From assembly GCA_000934385.1 (NCBI GenBank), contig KN880442.1, forward strand, positions 1 through 64,000: DNA of 64,000 bases. Reading direction: 5' to 3'. Below are positions 31,553-42,600 of the stretch, piece by piece; the first letter of the stretch is position 1; each line of letters starts with the position of its first letter. The position numbers and the translations under genes were made by a program. The notes under the pieces were generated by a model. It saw only the letters and a list, made by a program, of their open reading frames with translations, did no database searches and was not told the origin of the DNA. This DNA comes from Cylindrobasidium torrendii FP15055 ss-10. Taxonomy: Eukaryota > Basidiomycota > Agaricomycetes > Agaricales > Physalacriaceae.

Positions 31553-32302
31553 ATGACATCCCAAGCACCGTCACAGGATCCGCTAGCAGCCTGGGGATCG
31601 GCAGGTCCATCGGAGATTGCGGAAGAGGCACAGCGCGCATTGGCGACATACAAGAAGAAGGATGGCGAGAAAGGTGTGTGCTACGCTTAATATTGCCCCC
31701 GTTCTCGGTTTGCGCGTATATCGTCCGCATATGTCTGTATAGATATACTGAGATATCTAGACGCTGCTTCAGGAACTGCATAACTCTGTCTTCATCCATT
31801 CTTCTCTACCCGTTGCATGCTATACCATCGCATCCTTCCCTTACCCTCACATATTCGACCACCTCGTCTGTCCCTCCACTAATGTCCTTTACTCACCCAT
31901 CTACCTCACAGTGATCGTTCGCTTCAAGGCCGTCGGCAACGCGCCCATCCTGCGCCAGAACTTCTACAAGATCACTGCGTCAAATCGCTTCCAAGCTGTC
32001 ATCCAATTCTTGCGGAAGGAGCTGCAGTGGAAGGGGAGCGAGGCGTTATACACGTACATCAATCTGGCGTTTTCGCCTGCGCCGGACGACACGGTGGCGA
32101 ATTTGTTCAAGGTGCGTTTGCCTCTGCTCTGACTCTTATCTACTCGATATTCTTCGTTCTGGGAGCGAAACGCTAACCCTTCTCTTCCTCAGTCGTTCGC
32201 AACAGAGGGACATTTAATCGTGAATTATAGGTGAGCCTAGTTTCCTGCGCTCTCTGCCGTCTGTCTAACGATCTGTCTAGTACATTGGCAGCGTGGGGCT
32301 AA
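31553..32302 (+). CDS. ATG12: Autophagy ubiquitin-like protein Atg12
   Basis: Exons 31553-31673, 31912-32111, 32193-32230 and 32281-32302 give 126 residues. The C-terminal ubiquitin-like fold (about 41-126) carries the Atg12 hallmarks: VIVRFKAVGNAPIL, FYKITASNRFQAVIQFLRKEL, YINLAFSPAPDD and SFATEGHLIVNYS, ending in the exposed TLAAWG. In the family the terminal Gly is joined by Atg7 and Atg10 to a lysine of Atg5, and the conjugate acts as an E3 for Atg8 lipidation during autophagosome formation. The N-terminal 40 residues are variable. Intron 1 is 238 nt, several times the local norm. The last two exons are 38 and 22 nt. Confidence 0.95.
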
Positions 32303-33194
32303 CCCTTTGACTACGATATTATTCATGATTGCAGAGGGATAAGAGGGCTTCGCGAGGTGACGCAGGGCTGTTGCGATGAGGGGCATATACCATAAGCTTT
32401 TGAAGGCTAATATGACGAGGAATCCAAGCCCACTTGAGCATTGTTCTTCGCGTATGACTGCACGATGGCTGCTGGCACCTATAACATGCTGCTGGAACAA
32501 TGATCTTTGGAAAGCTCATGAACGCAAGATGGTACATGAGTATAACCTTCATGCACATGCTTCGACTATCATTGCTAGCTTGCCACAACTCCCAAATACA
32601 TTTATGAAGAATGTTGTTCAATGCACGTCTTGATGTCAGATTAAATATGTTTCGCGCAGATAAAGGAGATCCCAAAGACATGCTGAATCCCTAGCTGCAT
32701 ACTAGTCCTTAGTACTTTGAATTTGAGGCGGATTCCTGACTGCTGGATGATGGCATCACGAATAGCATCAGTTGGCTGGTTTAGAACTACCATCAGCGCA
32801 AAGTCGTCCTCTGGTTTGGTAACCTTGTCCTTCCTTGGCAAAGAAAAGCCTAGTCCTTTGAATACGAAAGCTCGAAGACCGTGCGGGTGTCGACGTGGCA
32901 AGCTGTGACAACATCCAAAATGGCGGGCCCCCGCTCCCGATCGACCGGTTCTGCCCCCGCCTCTTGCGCCTCCACTGGATCCTGCAGTCGTCGTTTCGCC
33001 CGACCTTCGCCGTTGTCGTTGAAATTGGGCCATTGGATCCCTCCGTAACTCTCCGAGCTGCTTGTCGCGCGAACGCCGGACACATTCTCCGCTGCGTTGG
33101 GTTCCGTTCCGAGGCAGTGGGACCCCGTACGCTGGGTCTTCTGCTCCTCTGAGAGAGGAATGGGCTGCCGGGTCCTTGCCTTCGCACTTTCACC
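32303..33194. other. Region between ATG12 and the NRAMP gene, with a possible short minus-strand gene
   Basis: Minus-strand frames overlap at 32641-33083. One contains a protein-like run (RKDKVTKPEDDFALMVVLNQ, then AIIQQSGIRLKFKVL); another starts MSGVRATSSSESYGG. No splice combination or family could be settled, so no CDS is called. The NRAMP promoter is also here. Confidence 0.3.
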
Positions 33195-35106
33195 ATGCTC
33201 TCCCGCCGTCTCAGAGAATCAGCGCTCGCGTTCGTCAACCATGCTCGGCGGCATACTGGCGTCGGTCTGGTCTGTGCAGTCGCCTACTTTGATCCGTACG
33301 TCGCTCCCCATATCGACGGTTGCGTGGCTGACGACGACGACGACCCCAGAGGCAACTGGGGCGTAGACCTCCAAGCGGGAAGCCAGTTTGGATATCGACT
33401 CCTTTTCATCGTCCTCCTCGCAGGCATCTTTGCCATCTTTTTCCAGGCAAGCGTCCTCCCCTAGACGAGTTTTTTTTTCTTTTTTTTTTTCTAATCGACG
33501 TACAGGTCTCAGCAAGCAGACTGGGCGTCGTGACCGGGCTCGATTTGGCTTCGAATTGCCGACTTTTACTGCACGATCGCCCGCGATATACGATGTTCTA
33601 CCGCTGGGCTCTCCTCTATCCTCTGTATCTCCTCGCCGAGGTGGCGATCATCGCGACGGATCTTGCGGAACTCATCGGGTCCGCCATAGCGCTTTCCATG
33701 CTCTTTCCCAAGCTCGAGCTATGGCACGGCGTCCTCATCACCACTGTCGATGTCATCTTCATCCTGGCGCTCGGGGACCCTCTGAACGGACGCCCCGTCA
33801 AGATGTTTGAGCTGCTCATCGCATGCCTGGTATGCTTCTCACGGGTCCGTACATCGGATGGCTCATCGTCTGCAGGTTTTCGCCGTCCTCATTTGCATGT
33901 GTATCATCATATCGCGCATCCAAGCGGACTGGGGCGATGTCTTCTTGGGCTACGTTCCCTCCAAGTACATCTTCCACTCTGGCGGCCTTTACACGTGTAC
34001 GTGATATATTTAACGGCCAATGCCCTTTCTAATCCCTCCCTTGTCCTCATATAGCTGTCGGTATCATTGGCGCGACCGTCATGCCTCACAGCTTGTTCTT
34101 GGGATCAGCTCTGGCCACGCAGAACAGACTGTCTACCAAGGATATCGACGACGCGGACTCTGCGGACGACGTTCCTTTATCAACCGGAAAGAAGACACCC
34201 AGAGAGTACCTCTCACAGTGGACCACGAGCCTCAAAGCTATCTTTGCAAAACCTTCGCCGGCAACATATGCAACCAGAGCGAAGACCCACGGGGAACGCG
34301 AGAACAACTCGCTACTCTTCGTCAAGTCCCATTTATACAATGGCATCGTCGATATTGTCACTTCGCTGTTAGGTTTCGCTGTTGTCATCAACTCTTTGTG
34401 GGTTTTCTGTATCCCCTTTGCAATCCATGCTAACCGCCAATAGGATTCTTATTCTCGCTGGCGCCGTGTTCTATACGCAGGGAATCAACAAAGACGGTAC
34501 AGCAAGCTTGTTCGACGCGTACGACCTCATCCGGGACACGGTTGGCCAAGCCGCTGCCACTCTCTTTGCCATCGCACTGCTCGCGGCTGGGCAGAGCTCG
34601 TCCATCATTGCGACCGTCGCTGGTCAGGCCGTGTCGGAGGGATTCTTGCAATGGAGAACAAGTGTATGTACACGACCTGGCGAAGACATCCGAGCTCATT
34701 TTTTTCAACGCAGCCTGTCATCCGCCGTCTCATCACCCGTCTCATCGCGCTTATCCCTTCGCTGGCGGTTGCCATTGGCGTGGGGCGGTCGGGCATCGAT
34801 ACGCTGCTCGTCGCGAGTCAGGTTGTGTTGTCCATCGTGTTACCCTTTGTGACACTGCCGCTCATCTATTTGACGAGTCGGTTCAGCGGGGTCATGCTTG
34901 TGCGCGCGCCGAATGGTCCTGCCCCCGTCCAGCCGAGTCCTGCGAGCACCTGTTCAGAGGGCACTGTTGCTGACACCGAGGGAGGTGCGCAGTGGAAGGA
35001 TTTCGCAAACGGGTGGATTGTTACTGGGATATGCACGGCTATTTGGTTCGTCATTGCGGCGGCGAACGTGTATGTGATCGTGCAATTGGGTTTGGGTGAA
35101 CAGTAG
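33195..35106 (+). CDS. NRAMP family divalent metal transporter (Smf-like)
   Basis: Exons 33195-33295, 33350-33446, 33506-33829, 33876-33996, 34055-34397, 34444-34663 and 34714-35106 give 532 residues. The first helix carries the metal-binding motif D33-P-G-N36-W, assembled only after removing a 54-nt in-frame intron. Helix 6 carries the matching M224-P-H226 in VGIIGATVMPHSL. Further NRAMP features are LGVVTGLDLA, EVAIIATDLAELIGSAIAL and LLAAGQSSSIIATVAGQ. About eleven hydrophobic segments are visible. The family imports Mn2+, Fe2+ and related ions with protons at the plasma membrane, vacuole or endosomes. Intron 2 (33447-33505) begins with GC, in the strong AG|GCAAGC context. A Ser/Thr/Lys-rich loop of about 70 residues sits between helices 6 and 7. 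Confidence 0.94.
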
Positions 35107-35528
35107 GCTGGGGGGACTAGCCATGCGCGACTGGGCGTGAGGGAAAAAATTCGCATTTCTCATCTCAATTGTACATTTACACGCACTCATCCCGGATCAC
35201 ATTCATCTGACTCTCCCATCTTGTATCTTTTATCTTGTAGCGACATGTATATAGCGCATTCGACCACTAATGGATGTTTTCTTGGATAGTAGTTGGTAAG
35301 TTGTGATGGGGGCCTTGGGAATTCGAATGTCAGGCCTCTGGTCTCATGCCTTGTCCTGTGCTCACTCTACTAGGTGCCTTCAGATGAAAACAACCTGCTG
35401 CTAATGACAGCACATGTAATGTTGAGATGAAAATCGATGCAGCAGTAACCTGCCGAGGGCCGTGGGAACACTAAGATAGCCATGAAAGCTCACCAGCACC
35501 TCGCACGTCCTGACCCATCTGTCTTCAC
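35107..35528. other. 3' region of the NRAMP gene and promoter of the dehydrogenase gene
   Basis: No coding signal is seen between the two plus-strand genes. Confidence 0.55.
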
Positions 35529-36575
35529 ATGCTCTCACTCCCAGGCTTTGCTCTAGTTACGGGAAGCGGTATGCACCACCTCCCTTCAGTTCTCTCGGTT
35601 ACTTATGCTATGAAGGTAATGGTATAGGGCGTGTCATCGCGCGCTCCTTTGCCAAAGCTGGCGCTGCTGGTGTGCATGTCGCGGATATCAGCAAGGAGGT
35701 GGCGCAGGATGCGTCTGAGGAAATCACCTCTGTTGCGACGAATCCCAAGTTCAAGGCTTTAGCGTCTGTCGTTGATGTGTCGAAAGAGGAGGATGTGAAG
35801 GAGATGATAGGGTTGACGAAGTCGAGGTTTGGGAGGCTGGATTATGCGGTGAATAATGCTGGGGTGCGGGTCTTCTTTGTCTTCCTGCGCAGCAGAGAAG
35901 AGTTACTGAGAACTTTGACGTTGTAGATTGCTGAACCAGCACGCTTGACGGCGGATGTTCCCATTGAGGTGTACGACAAGGTTATCGCCGTCAACCAGCG
36001 CGGCGTCCATCTCTGCATGCAAGCGCAGCTGCGCATGATGCGCGCTCAGAACGCCGTGCAACTCGACGGCGACCGGCCCTCTGCGCGCGGGGCCATCATC
36101 AATATGTCGTCTGGGCTGGGTTTGGTGGCACTGGAAGAAATCATGATACCCAGCTATGCGACGTCGAAGCATGCGGTTGTTGGAATGACACGGATGGCTG
36201 GTGAGCAGTGTGCATTGGCTCTGTTGCTGAGGAGCTTCTATGTATTGTCTTCTAAACATATGCATGGGACTAATTCAAAGGATCTAGCCGTGGGGTACGC
36301 TCAACACAATATACGAGTGAACGCTGTCTGCCCGGGATACACTAGTACGTCTATGATGGCGAACGAGGGACTGGGCGATGTATCGTCTATGATCTCTCGT
36401 GTTCCACAGAGGGTGAGTGGTTGTGTATCTTGAGCGATAAACTAACTTTAATGGTGTACAGCGCTTTATTCTTCCTGAAGAGATCGCGGACGTGGTGCTT
36501 TTCCTTGCAAGTGAGTCAGCGAGTGCTGTGACGGGCGTGGCTTGGGCTGTTTGCGGAGGACGCTCGGCCGTTTGA
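35529..36575 (+). CDS. Short-chain dehydrogenase/reductase (classical SDR)
   Basis: Exons 35529-35568, 35616-35863, 35927-36200, 36288-36412 and 36462-36575 give 266 residues. The nucleotide-binding motif is TGSGNGIGR (11-19), followed by ADISKE at the end of strand 2, NNAG at 93-96, the catalytic Ser at 157-158 (INMSSGLGL), Y173-ATS-K177, and NIRVNAVCPG. The C-terminus ends WAVCGGRSAV, near the family's usual VDGGxxA. The acceptor of intron 3 is placed at GATCTAG (36287), because the nearer CAAAG would break the frame into VGYAQHNIRVN. NAD(P)-dependent oxidation or reduction of an alcohol/ketone is expected; the substrate cannot be told. No targeting signal is evident. Confidence 0.9.
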
Positions 36576-37097
36576 ATATAATAAGAACTCGGCTCTACTT
36601 CATCAGTTGTAAACAATCTTGTATGGATCGCATGTACTTCATCTGCTTCCAAGCGTCTGGCGAACGATTTCACTCATGCTGAAAGAAGGACGCAGAAAAG
36701 AAGGACAGACTACCTCCCAGCCTCGTGGGGGTCAGAAGATTATATGTAGAAGGGCCGCATTTCCCCATAGTATTTCCATTAATAGTTTGTGGATCCACCT
36801 GCCCCGACAATTAAGCCTTCGAGGTCTTCAACTTCATTCTCGTGAATCGAACTTCCGGCTTTGGAAAAACGATGGCGCGCGGAGCCATTCCACCATGACG
36901 CGAGGGATCGCCGGAATTTCGCGTGTCCACTGCGCGCGGCTTCATTCGCGTTTGGTTTCCTACTTTCGCTGTGATCGTGACTCGTGATCTTGCTTTTCAT
37001 GCGGTGCGATGGATTTCGATTAGCGCGACTTGCTTCTCGCACCCATCCACACCTTACTCGAGCACATACATCCCAGGCGGACCTTGCCCGACAAGCT
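36576..37097. other. Promoter and leader of the glycyl-tRNA synthetase gene
   Basis: In-frame ATG codons at 36984 and 36999 precede the assigned start and would add an Arg-rich extension; see the synthetase entry and the finding on dual targeting. Confidence 0.5.
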
Positions 37098-39656
37098 ATG
37101 GCGGCAGTGAACAAAACAGCGCACTCGTTCGACAAGGCGCGTCTGGAGGCGCTCCTCAGCAGGAGATTCTTCTACGCGCCTGCCTTTGAAATATACGGCG
37201 GTGTCGCCGGATTATACGACTACGGCCCATCCGGATCCTCCCTCCAGGCGAACATCATCAATGAATGGCGCAAGCACTTTATCATCGAGGAGGCCATGCT
37301 AGAGCTCGATACCACCATTATGACCCCCGCGCCTGTCTTCGAGACCTCTGGACACGTCGCCCGCTTTGCCGACTGGATGGTCAAGGACACCAAGACTGGC
37401 GATATGCTCCGCGCCGACCATCTCGTCAAGACCGTCCTCGGCCAGCGCCTTGCAGATGACGAGGAGCTCCGTTCTGGCACGGCCCAACCAGTCGACGCGA
37501 AAAAGAAGAAAAAGGACAAGACACCGCCAAAGGTCAAGCTAGAGGCAGCAGTTGCCAAGGAGTATGAGACCATCCTTGCTCAGGTGCGTGCTCTGCATAC
37601 CAAGCGAATCATTCTGACCGGTCTCCAGCTCGATAACTACGATGGCCCGCAACTTGGCGAACTCTGCCGGACACACAAGATCCACAACCCCGACACAGAC
37701 AACGAAGTTGGCGAGCCAAGCCAGTTCAACCTGATGTTCACGAGCAGCATTGGTCCCACCGGCCGCTTCCCTGGCTACCTCCGCCCAGAAACTGCCCAAG
37801 GCCACTTCCTCAACTTCTCGCGCCTCCTGGACTTCAACAACGGCAAAGTGCCATTCGCATCTGCCCAGATTGGTCGTTCCTTCCGCAATGAAATTTCTCC
37901 GCGCGCTGGTCTCTTGCGCGTCCGCGAGTTTACTATGGCTGAAATCGAGCACTTCGTCGACCCGGATGACAAGAAACACCCCAAATTCGCCAGCGTGGCT
38001 GATGTTGAGCTCACACTACTTGACCGTCATGTCCAAGAGGCCGGCTCCACCGAGGTCAAGCGTCTGCGCGTTGGAGATGCTGTCGCCAACGGTGTCATTG
38101 CCAACGAGACGCTCGCGTACTTCATGGTCCGCATTTCCCAGTTCCTTCTCAAGATTGGTATCGACCCTAAACGTATGCGTTTCCGCCAACACATGGGCAA
38201 CGAGATGGCCCACTACGCGACGGACTGCTGGGACGCTGAGCTGCAGAACTCATACGGTTGGACAGAATGTGTTGGCTGCGCCGACCGTGCTGCGTACGAT
38301 CTCACAGTGCACTCCAAGAAGACGGGTCAGCAACTTGTGGTCCGGGAGAGCTTGCGCGAGCCGATTGTACGTGAGGCAGAGGTCGCAGAGCTGAACAAGA
38401 AGATTGTCGGAAAGTCATTCAAAGGCGACGCGGCTATCTTCACAAAGCATATCGAGGGCTTGGATGAGGCAGCGTTGGTCGAGCTCAAGTCAGCGCTTCT
38501 GAACGGTAAGACCACTGTAACAACCGCAGAGGGCAAGAGCTTTGAGATTACCCCCGAGTTCTTGACCATTGAGAGGAAGACCCTCAAGCAATCGAGTAAG
38601 TGAACTTTTCGGGAAGTGCGAATTTCATACTGAGGCTTCTTAGTCCGCGAATACACGCCCAATGTCATCGAGCCGTCCTTCGGCCTTGGTCGTATCCTGT
38701 ATGTGCTGCTCGAGCACAACTACTGGAGTCGCGAGCAGGACGTTGACCGCGGTGTTTTGTCGCTCCCGCCGCTGGTTGCGCCGACGAAGGTCCTCATCTG
38801 CCCACTATCCAGCAACAAGGAGTTCGAGCCCATTGTTGCTGACATATGTACGTGACATCCTCTCGTGATTTGCCCAAGCCAACCAGAACATAGCCGCTAA
38901 ATTGAGGCGGTCCGGAATCTTCAGCAAAGTCGACGACTCAAGTCAAACCATTGGGAAGCGCTACTCACGCAACGACGAGCTTGGTACGCCGTATGGCCTT
39001 ACTGTTGACTTTGCTTGTACGTACTGTGAATAGTACTCCGAATTTGGGTGTGGCTAATATCCTTCCTTAGCTGTACAAAAGGGTACACTTACGCTCCGGT
39101 GAGTGACTCGTCTCTTTCTTCGCACTCCTGCCTTCTTCTTGCACGTTCACTTCCTTTCTTAATCACCTGGACCTTGCGTCCATTGTGCTCCGTGGGCTGC
39201 GTGCTTCTCGGGGCGGTGGGTCCGGGGGACAAAAGTTTATTGGCTACGATGGCATTATTTGCAGCGATTTCTTTCTTAGCTGTGAGCGGCGAGCGGCCTT
39301 CTCGTACCGCATGTCGCTGTGCGTGCGTCTGCTCGCTGCATCGCATTGTCCGCGCCCCCTCTCCCCCCTCCATATCGGACAATCCTTTTTCCAACTCGCT
39401 TTGCTGCGATAATCGATTTTCAACCCCCCCTTCCATTCTTTATTTTGTACCCCTTGTTTATGGGCCCTCATCTTTTGTTTCTGATTTTGGATACGCGTGC
39501 TCATCTACCCGCAGTGAGCGCGATACAATGGACCAGCGCATCGGGAGCATCGACGAGGTTGTGTCGATTGTGGCTGACCTGTGCGAGGGCAAGATTGACT
39601 GGCCGCAAGCATGCGAGCGTTTGCCGGCGTATGATGGGAAGCAAGCGGTAGATTGA
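37098..39656 (+). CDS. Glycyl-tRNA synthetase (class II)
   Basis: Exons 37098-37583, 37629-38595, 38644-38847, 38894-39016, 39071-39098 and 39515-39656 give 649 residues. It joins glycine to tRNA-Gly. Class II motifs are plain: RRFFYAPAFEIYGGVAGLYDYGP, GYLRPETAQGHFLNF, FRNEISPRAGLLRVREF (about 247-263) and EPSFGLGRIL (motif 3), then an anticodon-binding domain ending in GTLTLRERDTMDQRIGSI. The 45-nt intron 37584-37628 is in frame and is removed because homologues run ILAQ-LDNYxGPxLGELC. The penultimate exon has 28 nt and the last intron 416 nt. In-frame ATGs at 36984 and 36999 would prefix up to 38 residues (FRLARLASRTHPHLTRAH) that look like a mitochondrial presequence. Confidence 0.95.
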
Positions 39657-42600
39657 AAGCTGCGCGAGTGATTTCTTCTTTTCTTTCTCATAGACGGGTG
39701 CGGGAGGAGAAGGAGTATAGTGGCATCGGGCGGGGGGCTGGTAGTACGGGTCTGTTTAATGCGCGAAAAATTGTACATGTACGTCGAGTTTTCTGTGGGA
39801 CTGAACGCTTTGTTCCCGTGAATGATTGCCTGTGGTGGTGGTGGTTCGAACATTGTTCATTGATAGGCATGCGCGAGGCGCCGTGCTCATGTGTGCATTG
39901 TGCATACAGTAGCTTTCGAGAGGAATAGGCAGGGGATTGCTGGGAAAGATGGGAACGCAGGGAGATGCCGAGGGAGGACGCTGCATGACCTTGTGCGTAT
40001 GCGTATTCGATGCATGAACGGGAGTGCCAAAGCTGGGATATGCCGAACGGTCTAGACGGGCGAGCTAGCTGTGGGTGTACCGGCCAGGCAGTGAACATTT
40101 TGGATGTAACGGGAAAGCTAGTAGGCGTTTAACCCTCTCGTGCGGTCGGTCTGCTTTTCGAGTGATTGTGTTCTCATGCATGATTTCAAGCTGCGGCGAG
40201 CATAATGAATCCATAGCGGATTGCCTGAAATCTAGCCATATAGCATGCCCTTTTCGTGCCTTGTGGTTCATCACCGCGAAGATAGGCGTGCTCGAACAGG
40301 CGACATGGGCATGGGAGATGCCGAATGTTATGGTTGTTTGAAGATCGTAGCTGTACTCTGTTCTGGACTACTATTGCCCTCTCTCTCGGAGGAGGGGAAG
40401 TGTGCTTTTACTCTGTGCGCACTACTCGTCGTAGTCTATCGAGCGGGCGACGTGGGCTCATGTGCTTGCTCGATGACAACGGAGAAGAACGGGCCCGAGA
40501 ATGACTCTGGGACCAAGGCGCGTTGAGAGAGGACTGAGGAAGTGTTTGTGGGTACAGCGTCCGGAGAAGGCCGTGATGGGGTACTGTGTACATATTGTTC
40601 CGGAGGTCTTCTAACGGTTATCATGGCGTCTATCGTTTTGTTGTGCAGGCGGCTATCACTTGCTTCAGACGACCGACTAGATTGGACTTGGGCTGGGCCT
40701 TCCCCATGGTCCCATTGTACTGAAGAAGTTCTTTGCTCGTGTGATGGTGTTATTACGACTTCCAGTCCGCTGTGAAGCGTTAGCCGTCTCATGCGTCTTC
40801 TTGTCACTCGTCGCTCTGTCGAATGATGTATCATTCATTACACAGGACGCGTTATATGAACTTGTTATGGGAACGCTTTGGGGAAAGGGTGTGGGGAAAG
40901 GGATCCCGCCCTCCCCGACGACAGAATTAATGATATGTGCGAGGCTCGGGCTGGTGTGAATGAACTCACTGCGCTGCGGGAAGTACGACAGGTGACCTGG
41001 TCATTTCGACAACGGATTCGAGAGCCATTTCCGTTCTGATGATGTTTAGGGCTCACGACGAGGATAAAATGCGATACATAGTAGAAGTGTTCGTTCGAGC
41101 TCCGCGGCGTTCACATAACCTGGAACCCCATAGAAGTTGAAGTCTGCTCAGATGATACGGCCTCATACAATTTTATGAAGACGGAGGGTGACTGAGTCGA
41201 ACCCTCCATGCAGCTCTCAGTCGCCGAGGCACGCATTAGGCAGTGATGCTTCTTGTCAAACCGTAGACGTCTAACAAAGTACATATGTCAACTGGTCCTC
41301 GCGACGACATATACATACAGTAAAACGGAGCTTGCCTTTCCATCATGCATGCTATACAGCGAAGAGTAAGAAACAGGCCAGGCCTCCAGCGCAAGGACAC
41401 AACATGTTCATTGCCACAACTAGTAGTAGTCAATATCCTGGTACCGGGAGGTGGACTGCGCAAAACGTGCCCTCTTCATTGTTTGTCTTGTTCCCCGCGC
41501 GTAGAGATGAAGTCACTCACACATGGGCGCGCGGGGAGGATAAGATTCTGGATTCATAAAGTGGAGGCGCTGCATGATGCATGAACGCATATCGCTGGAT
41601 CAAGTACAATGAAAAGCATATCGGTCTCTCCTCATGAAGGCGTAGTACGTACAATTTCGATGAAAAGTGGTGGGGTCGGTGAGAACGATTAGATGAAAAA
41701 GAACGGGTGGGTATGTAACCATAGGAGAAATATCGGGTCGGTCCCGGTCCGGGTTATCCATCTCCGAGCTCTTTGATATAGATTATTTAGCAACTGCAGT
41801 TCCGCCACAAAACGAGGCGGGGAGAGGATGCTGCGCGCTGGCTAAGACGTGTACGAACGCGTTTGGGATTCGACCATGAGGCGGTGTCAGGCGGGTTTGT
41901 GAGGAGCCGCGACGAATGGGAGGGTGGCCGTCTCGGCTTGTCGATGGTGAAGCAAGCGCAATAGTTCGAGTGGATTTGGGCATTTCGCTACTGGGAATTG
42001 CGTGTGAAGGTGGGTAGTAGGACCGCGCCTGCGGATATGTGCTTAGCGGATGGACGCGAAATATGTATGTATGAAGGGAAAAGGTAAAACGTAGGGAGAC
42101 TGTCGCAGACAAGAACGAGAAAGCAGACCCTTCTGGCCTTACGGTCACTGAAGGTAGGGAAAATCGCCAAGTGAAGAGGTGAACGGATATGGATCAACGA
42201 CCTTCATCGTATGCGACGCGGGTAGACTCCCACTCAAAAGCAAGAGTTGAATAGTATTGTGAACTTCAGTGTGTGGCGCAGAGAGGGTTCTCCGTCCGTA
42301 AGGAGCTGGGTGCATGCAGAAGGCTCGTGAGTATGGGATCACTGCGTAGATATCACGTACTACGCATCCAGACCCATATCCGGTCTTTAGAGATGCTGGG
42401 GTTGGTCAAGTTTACGTGCGGGGAAGGCGTTGGTGTTACAGTTGCAGGCGAATATGCTCGACGGCGTGCTGTTCGAGCTGGTCTAGTAAAGCGCTGACGA
42501 TGCTATTGTGTCAGAGACAAGGGTGCTGGCGAAGGGAGTGGAGGTTCCTTGTGCGTGGTCGGATGGTAAGGGGAAAGACAAGGTCGGACGGTAATCTACT

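Noticed and set aside
32768..33238. 156-codon minus-strand frame over the NRAMP first exon
   Set aside because: Arg/Ser-rich composition, overlaps a certain exon, no family.
39048..39656. 202-codon frame ending with the GlyRS last exon
   Set aside because: It is read-through of the long last intron; only the last 142 nt are coding.
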